Source: Lachnospiraceae bacterium UBA1718 (GTDB lineage Bacteria > Bacillota > Clostridia > Lachnospirales > Lachnospiraceae). Taken from it: a DNA stretch of 55,693 nt. The translations under genes were made by a program, and so were the position numbers. The notes below the pieces were generated by a model. It was not told where the DNA came from. It saw only the letters and a program-made list of their open reading frames with translations, and ran no database searches. The DNA lies in assembly GCA_002317245.1 (NCBI GenBank), contig DCIU01000150.1:246-55938 (forward strand), read 5' to 3'. Shown here piece by piece: positions 51,481-55,693 of the stretch (positions are counted from its first letter, which is position 1; each line of letters starts with the position of its first letter).

Positions 51481-51509
51481 TTGACATTGCCTGTCAAAAT
51501 AGATAGAAT
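51481..51509 (+). promoter_or_regulatory. Promoter of tRNA-Leu(CAG)
   Basis: TTGACA (51481-51486), 17-base spacer and TAGAAT (51504-51509); the tRNA begins 23 bases after the -10 box. Confidence 0.82.
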
Positions 51510-51532
51510 AACTCGTGGACGTTAGTTCGAAA

Positions 51533-51615
51533 GCGGAAGTGGTGGAATGGCAGACGCGCAGGCTTCAGGTGCCTGTGGTAGCAATACCGTGTGGGTTCAA
51601 GTCCCATCTTCCGCA
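51533..51615 (+). tRNA. tRNA-Leu (CAG)
   Basis: An 83-nt class II tRNA with acceptor stem GCGGAAG/CTTCCGC, discriminator A, anticodon stem CAGGC/GCCTG around loop TTCAGGT (anticodon CAG) and a long variable arm. It has its own promoter and terminator. Confidence 0.97.
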
Positions 51616-51628
51616 CTGTTTTGGAATG

Positions 51629-51666
51629 AAAATGACTCAGACATACGTCTGGGTCATTTTTTTATA
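51629..51666 (+). terminator. Terminator of tRNA-Leu(CAG)
   Basis: Stem AAAATGACTCAGAC / GTCTGGGTCATTTT (one G-T pair) with loop ATAC, then further T residues. Confidence 0.93.
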
Positions 51667-51750
51667 TAATTATTAGCCCAGAGGTAAATATGCTTCGTAT
51701 AAGAGTGTGAAGTGAAAAATAATTGCAAATAAAGCAAGGAGGATAATCAT

Positions 51751-51939
51751 ATGAAGTTAGTTGGTGATCTTAAGGATAAGTTTGATGCAGCTGAGACAAA
51801 GGAAGCAAAGTCTAAGGTATTATTAGACGCTGGTGTAGAGCTTAGCGATGCAGAGATTGAAGCTGTTGTTGGTGGTGGAACAAACGGATTTGCAGAAGGT
51901 ATTGTAAGAGGCGCTGCGGAATCAATTATTAGAAGATAA
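51751..51939 (+). CDS. Small double-glycine-leader peptide (bacteriocin/RiPP-like precursor)
   Basis: A 62-residue peptide. Residues 1-42 form a charged leader ending in ELSDAEIEAVVGG, the pattern of double-glycine leaders cut by C39-peptidase ABC transporters. The remaining 20 residues (starting GTNGFAEGIVRG) are short, net basic near the end and have no Cys, so no lanthionine or disulfide. AAGGAGG lies 9 bases before the ATG and a terminator follows. No transporter, modification enzyme or immunity gene is adjacent. It could be a bacteriocin or signal peptide exported by a distant transporter. Confidence 0.65.
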   Translation: MKLVGDLKDKFDAAETKEAKSKVLLDAGVELSDAEIEAVVGGGTNGFAEGIVRGAAESIIRR

Positions 51940-51950
51940 TAACCGATTAA

Positions 51951-51980
51951 GAGGTCTGACTGGATGGTCAGACCTTTTTA
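51951..51980 (+). terminator. Terminator after the leader-peptide gene
   Basis: Perfect stem AGGTCTGAC / GTCAGACCT (51952-51960 with 51967-51975), loop TGGATG, then T5. Confidence 0.93.
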
Positions 51981-52004
51981 GCCTATTAATGATGGAGCGT
52001 GCGC

Positions 52005-52498
52005 ATGAAAATTTTTGCTTACAGTGTAAGAGAAGATGAGGTCAAATATTTTGACAAACTTATTGCAGAGGGCATAGATATCACTTATATATCTGAATAT
52101 CCAACTATGGACAATGTAGAGCTTGCCAGGGGCTATGATGCTGTTACTATAATTTCCAACGTGCTGACTAAGGACATGTACGACGCATGGGCTTCCTACG
52201 GTGTTAAGTCAATTGGAACAAGAAGCGTTGGCTTCGACCATGTGGATACAGCAAGATAGGATTCGCAGCCCTTGATACCTTCGAGGAAGAGGTTGGTCTG
52301 TATTACAAGAATCTGGAGAGAAGCCAGATTGTAAATAGGACAAGATCAATTCTTCAGACCTTCCCTAATGTTATTCTGTCGCCACATATGGCCTTCTATA
52401 CCGAACAGTCAACCTCAGATATGGTTGGTACGACTGTAAGAGGGCTTATAGCATTAGAAGAAGAGGGCGTAAGTCCACTTGAAGTGACATACGAATAA
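52005..52498 (+). pseudogene. Internally deleted D-2-hydroxyacid (D-lactate) dehydrogenase
   Basis: From the ATG at 52005 about 84 codons encode the N-terminal catalytic segment of a D-lactate dehydrogenase type protein (MKIFAYSVREDEVKYFD, SIGTRSVGFDHVDTA), then a stop at 52257-52259. In another frame, from about 52253 to the TAA at 52496-52498, lie the C-terminal residues (KIGFAALDTFEEEVGLYY, FPNVILSPHMAFYTEQ). The whole NAD-binding Rossmann part, roughly 160-170 codons, is missing, and the frame changes at the join near 52250. The active-site His is retained in the fragment, but no dehydrogenase can be made. Confidence 0.88.
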
Positions 52499-52517
52499 GA
52501 TAGAACAGCGGAAATGA

Positions 52518-52548
52518 AAATGACCACCCTTGGGTGGTCATTCTTTAT
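52518..52548. terminator. Bidirectional terminator
   Basis: Stem AATGACCACCC / GGGTGGTCATT with a two-base loop, T-rich on the right. It lies between the pseudogene and the converging debranching-enzyme gene, whose last codons it touches. Confidence 0.88.
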
Positions 52549-54773
52549 TTTATACTTGGCATAATTACATCTTCTATGTAGGAACGAAGTATCTCGCCCA
52601 CGGCACTTGCATGGTTGAAGGTGAAGGCACCATCACAGATGAATGGTGTGTCTCCGCCATATACGGCGCTTATACCGCCAATGCATCCAGCATGTTCCAT
52701 GTGCTCCTCGATAACCGAGTACATTGTTCGTAGTCTGGCTTTGCCATCCTTGGAGTTGCCGTAGGTTTTCCTGAAGGCTGAGAGATAAGCACCAAGCAGG
52801 AAGGACCAGGCCGTTCCGTTGTGGGCCGCACGCCTGCGTTCATCAGGAGTTCCCTGGTATTTGCCAATATACCCATGGCTGTCAGATGACAGAGACTTCA
52901 CAGCTGCTCCGACATAGAGCTTTCTTCCGACTGTATCAACGATTGCACGTTCCTCCTTGGCAATCAGCAGAGAGAATGGAAGTGATACAGCATATATCTG
53001 GTTGGGCCTGATTGAATTGTCGGCTGGAGTGAATTCTCCGGTAGCTTCATCATACAGAACCACGTCATAGAGACAGTTGCGGTCGGCATTCCAGTATATC
53101 TTACGGAATACATTCTTAATCTTGTCTGATAACTGCTTGTAATGAGTCACGTCAACATGGCATACCTTGCCAAGAGTCTCCATAACACACAGAGCATTAT
53201 ACCAGAGGGCATTTATTTCTACGGGACATCCATATCTTGGGGTGACTGGTGTACCGTCTATTACACAGTTCATCCATGTAGCATTAGTGCTGACATCACC
53301 AACGGACAAGAGGCCATTTGGAAGCATCTTGATTGCAAGATCTGTACCATTCTCGTAAGCATCAATTATCCCAGCGAGAAGAGGGTAAATGTTGTTATAT
53401 ATATAGCTGGCTGCACTACGCATGTATTCCTGAGATACCTTAGGATCATTCCTTAAGTACTTAAGATACTTGTATACATCAAGAATCAACCAGAGCGAAG
53501 CATCTGCGCTCTCATAAGTAGGTTCATCACTGGCGTGGTTGAAGGAGCTTGGCGTAAGTCCCTTCTCGATATGCTTGGCAAAGGTGAAGAGTATCTGCCC
53601 AGCATCATCATATCTCTTCGTACAGAGGGTAAGTCCTGTGAAGGCTATAAGAGAATCTGGAGCCTTATCAACGCTTCTTGGCATTCGGCTTAAGATTGTG
53701 CTTGTGCCGGTAGAAGCTCTGTCGGCTATGAAGGAATCAGCAGACAGGATAAGCTTGTTTATGAATGCGTCGTCATATCCTGAATTGTTAATCAGTTCAG
53801 CGTAATACTTCCTGCATTCATTAACAATTCTGTGAGCAGATCTGTTGTTAATGAAGCAGTCACTTGCCTGCTGCAGAAGTGCCATACCCTGAATCACATC
53901 AGAGATTACCACATTACAGAGTACTGAATATGAGCTCTTGCTGTGGGCAGGAACTGATACGGATATATCGTATGGTGAGAAGTGGGCACATAAGCCGTCA
54001 AGACCACTCTCTACTTCATGAATGAGCTGACTTCCGGCATCTACAGGAGTAGGACAGTCATAATATGTTCCACCGCTGATTGACAGGTCGACCCTGACAT
54101 AGGGATTGGACCTTGGAACAAGAGAGAGGGTATCACCAGTACGAAGCTTGTCGTACTTAGGTACGCCGGGATATGTAATTGTATTCTCTTTTCTGAAATT
54201 GAACCATGGAGTGAGTACTACCTTGGCCTCAGTATCGGTATTATTGACGAAGTCATAGCCTATGGCCAGAGTATTCTCGCCACGCTTGAGGGCAACATAC
54301 TTGGTAAGTTCGAACTCAGGAACAAGCTCCAATGTGGACTCGCTATCTGCATCGGCATCAGAACTATTCTCGATAATAGTCGCAATAGCTCCTCCTGAAT
54401 CAGTTGGGGATGCGGGTGAAGCCATAGTACTTCCACACTCATAGTGGAAGGTCATGGTTCCATCGTATGACACACTTGTCAGATAGTCCTGGCCATTTCT
54501 ATACTGAAGCTTGCCATCCACCATCTTAACAGATGTCTCAAGATCGTAGGTATTGCCGCCGGCCTTAACCCATTCACACATCTGCTCCATGATTACGAAT
54601 CTCTGGGCAGGTGAATGAAGGCTTGCCACGAGAAGTCCCTGATGGGAGCGTGATAAGCCACCGATAAGTGTGCCTGAGGAATAGCTTCCGAGGCCATTCG
54701 TAAGGCACCAGTCTATATTGTTGCCCGTTACAAAGTCGGGCCAGTTGTTTTTATCATATGTATATTTAAGCAT
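52545..54773 (-). CDS. Glycogen debranching enzyme (GDE, amylo-alpha-1,6-glucosidase)
   Basis: A 742-residue cytoplasmic protein with the two-part layout of bacterial debranching enzymes. The N-terminal domain begins WPDFVTGNNIDWCLTNGLGSYSSGT. The C-terminal (alpha/alpha)6 barrel has ESADASLWLI, PVEINALWYNAL, IRPNQIYAVSLPFS and HNGTAWSFLLG, matching family GH133. It would hydrolyse alpha-1,6 branches in glycogen, consistent with a fermenter that stores glucose. It diverges from deoB. Confidence 0.94.
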   Translation of the reverse strand: MLKYTYDKNNWPDFVTGNNIDWCLTNGLGSYSSGTLIGGLSRSHQGLLVASLHSPAQRFVIMEQMCEWVKAGGNTYDLETSVKMVDGKLQYRNGQDYLTSVSYDGTMTFHYECGSTMASPASPTDSGGAIATIIENSSDADADSESTLELVPEFELTKYVALKRGENTLAIGYDFVNNTDTEAKVVLTPWFNFRKENTITYPGVPKYDKLRTGDTLSLVPRSNPYVRVDLSISGGTYYDCPTPVDAGSQLIHEVESGLDGLCAHFSPYDISVSVPAHSKSSYSVLCNVVISDVIQGMALLQQASDCFINNRSAHRIVNECRKYYAELINNSGYDDAFINKLILSADSFIADRASTGTSTILSRMPRSVDKAPDSLIAFTGLTLCTKRYDDAGQILFTFAKHIEKGLTPSSFNHASDEPTYESADASLWLILDVYKYLKYLRNDPKVSQEYMRSAASYIYNNIYPLLAGIIDAYENGTDLAIKMLPNGLLSVGDVSTNATWMNCVIDGTPVTPRYGCPVEINALWYNALCVMETLGKVCHVDVTHYKQLSDKIKNVFRKIYWNADRNCLYDVVLYDEATGEFTPADNSIRPNQIYAVSLPFSLLIAKEERAIVDTVGRKLYVGAAVKSLSSDSHGYIGKYQGTPDERRRAAHNGTAWSFLLGAYLSAFRKTYGNSKDGKARLRTMYSVIEEHMEHAGCIGGISAVYGGDTPFICDGAFTFNHASAVGEILRSYIEDVIMPSIK

Positions 54774-54873
54774 AATTAGTACCTGGAATTAGTTTATATC
54801 CATAGAGATTATATATGTTATAATTATTATAATGCAAGCTTGATAAACATATTTGTATTGTCGAAAGGTCGTG

Positions 54874-55693
54874 ATGCAGATGGAAGACAGAAGAGTATTT
54901 GTAATTGTTCTTGACAGCTATGGAGTTGGTAATGCGCCTGACGCCGCTGCCTTTGGAGATGCGGGGGCCAATACCCTTAAGTCCATTACGGGTAGCAGCG
55001 AATATAACACTCCTAATATGAAGAATATGGGACTTTTCAATATTGATGGCGTTGATTATCTCGAAGGGGTTAAGGAGCAGGTAGGTGCCTATGGAAGGCT
55101 CACAGAGAAGTCTATGGGGAAGGATACTACCATTGGCCACTGGGAGATTGCGGGCATTGTATCTGAGAGACCGCTTCCTACATATCCTGAGGGATTCCCA
55201 AGTGAGGTGCTTGATAAGTTCTCTGAGGCTACTGGAAGAGGGGTTCTGTGCAATAAGCCATATTCCGGTACTGATGTAATAAGGGATTATGGTGAGGAAC
55301 ATATGAAGACTGGTTCGCTCATCGTATATACTTCGGCAGACAGTGTATTCCAGATTGCTGCCCACGAGGATATTGTTCCAGTAGAGGAACTCTACAGATA
55401 CTGTGAGATTGCCAGAGAGATTCTTCAGGGCGAACATGGAGTTGGAAGAGTTATAGCCAGACCGTTTACGGGAAGTGCAGGTTCATTCAGCCGTACACCA
55501 AGACGCCATGATTTTTCCCTTGTGCCACCTAAGCCTACCATGATGGATGCACTGATAGATGCAGGATATGCCACCTATGGTGTTGGCAAGATATATGATA
55601 TCTTCGCAGGTTCGGGCATTCAGAATACAATTCGCATTGAGGACAATGTGGATGGAATGAGACAGACACTTAGGTTCCAGCAGGAGGACTTCA
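54874..55693 (+). CDS. deoB: Phosphopentomutase (partial, 3' end beyond the window)
   Basis: The first 273 codons of phosphopentomutase, which interconverts ribose or deoxyribose 1- and 5-phosphate in nucleoside salvage. The metal-site motif VLDSYGVGNAPDA and the catalytic region MGKDTTIGHWE are present, and later IARPF and VGKIYDIF match the family. The frame is open to the window edge. I chose the ATG at 54874 with AAAGG 5 bases upstream; an ATG at 54880 is possible. Confidence 0.95.
   Translation, partial: MQMEDRRVFVIVLDSYGVGNAPDAAAFGDAGANTLKSITGSSEYNTPNMKNMGLFNIDGVDYLEGVKEQVGAYGRLTEKSMGKDTTIGHWEIAGIVSERPLPTYPEGFPSEVLDKFSEATGRGVLCNKPYSGTDVIRDYGEEHMKTGSLIVYTSADSVFQIAAHEDIVPVEELYRYCEIAREILQGEHGVGRVIARPFTGSAGSFSRTPRRHDFSLVPPKPTMMDALIDAGYATYGVGKIYDIFAGSGIQNTIRIEDNVDGMRQTLRFQQEDF

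Noticed and set aside
54766..55437. 223-residue minus-strand frame
   Set aside because: It lies opposite deoB, whose metal-site and catalytic motifs are clear, and crosses the divergent promoter region.

Overview
The window looks like chromosome of an anaerobic Firmicute of the family Lachnospiraceae (Butyrivibrio/Pseudobutyrivibrio/Lachnospira-like). I infer this from the moderately AT-rich sequence, strong AGGAGG-type ribosome binding sites, the recA-recX-rny order, seven-helix receptors fused to EAL domains, DUF5702/DUF6382-type pilus genes and the DUF3990/DUF3791 pair. No plasmid or phage backbone, rRNA or CRISPR array is visible.

Layout. (1) 1-500: five tRNA genes (Thr, CAT-anticodon Met/Ile2, Asp, Val, Leu) closed by a terminator. 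(2) 520-8691: a nitroreductase, two paralogous membrane EAL (c-di-GMP phosphodiesterase) proteins, a cysteine-repeat lipoprotein, an MBOAT O-acyltransferase and an AlgX/AlgJ-like SGNH protein. The last five are tightly packed and look like one c-di-GMP/surface-acylation operon. (3) 8747-11678: a GT4 glycosyltransferase and a GH13 alpha-glucosidase. (4) 11782-16036: a soluble chemotaxis-type signalling protein, a hybrid histidine kinase whose membrane sensor resembles that of the two EAL proteins, and a response regulator. (5) 16129-24208: mostly minus-strand or short genes: a lipoprotein, truA, a DUF3990/DUF3791 pair, a peptide deformylase variant, DMT transporter, unknowns, an SDR and bcp. 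The gaps here carry several kinds of short repeats. (6) 24460-26727: one large gene joining a TetR DNA-binding domain to a degenerate GGDEF and an intact EAL domain. (7) 26856-29896: an Rpn-like nuclease, a Nudix hydrolase, a half-size EamA protein and an SH3b membrane protein. (8) 30429-39323: a complete Flp/Tad pilus operon (TadZ, CpaF, TadB, TadC, a 55-residue Flp pilin, DUF5702, two TadE-like pseudopilins, prepilin peptidase, FHA protein), preceded by a roughly 450-base leader with two foldable domains. (9) 39364-49178: flavodoxin-SCP2 fusion, HIT, CarD, LacI, recA-recX-rny with LexA boxes, a small conserved protein, an aminotransferase and xerD. (10) 49326-55693: a MORN-repeat protein, a DUF2974 hydrolase, tRNA-Leu(CAG), a double-glycine-leader peptide, an internally deleted D-2-hydroxyacid dehydrogenase pseudogene, a glycogen debranching enzyme and the 5' part of deoB.

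Themes. Three separate EAL proteins with complete catalytic signatures, a hybrid kinase sharing their sensor, and a Tad pilus suggest a locus concerned with surface attachment under c-di-GMP control; that link is inference. The best candidates for undescribed biology are the TetR-GGDEF-EAL fusion with a palindrome at its promoter, the structured leader of the pilus operon, the pseudopilin with Ada-like His/Cys motifs, the shared seven-helix receptor, the EAL/lipoprotein/MBOAT/AlgX operon, and the orphan double-glycine peptide. All functional statements are from reading the sequence; no database search was run.
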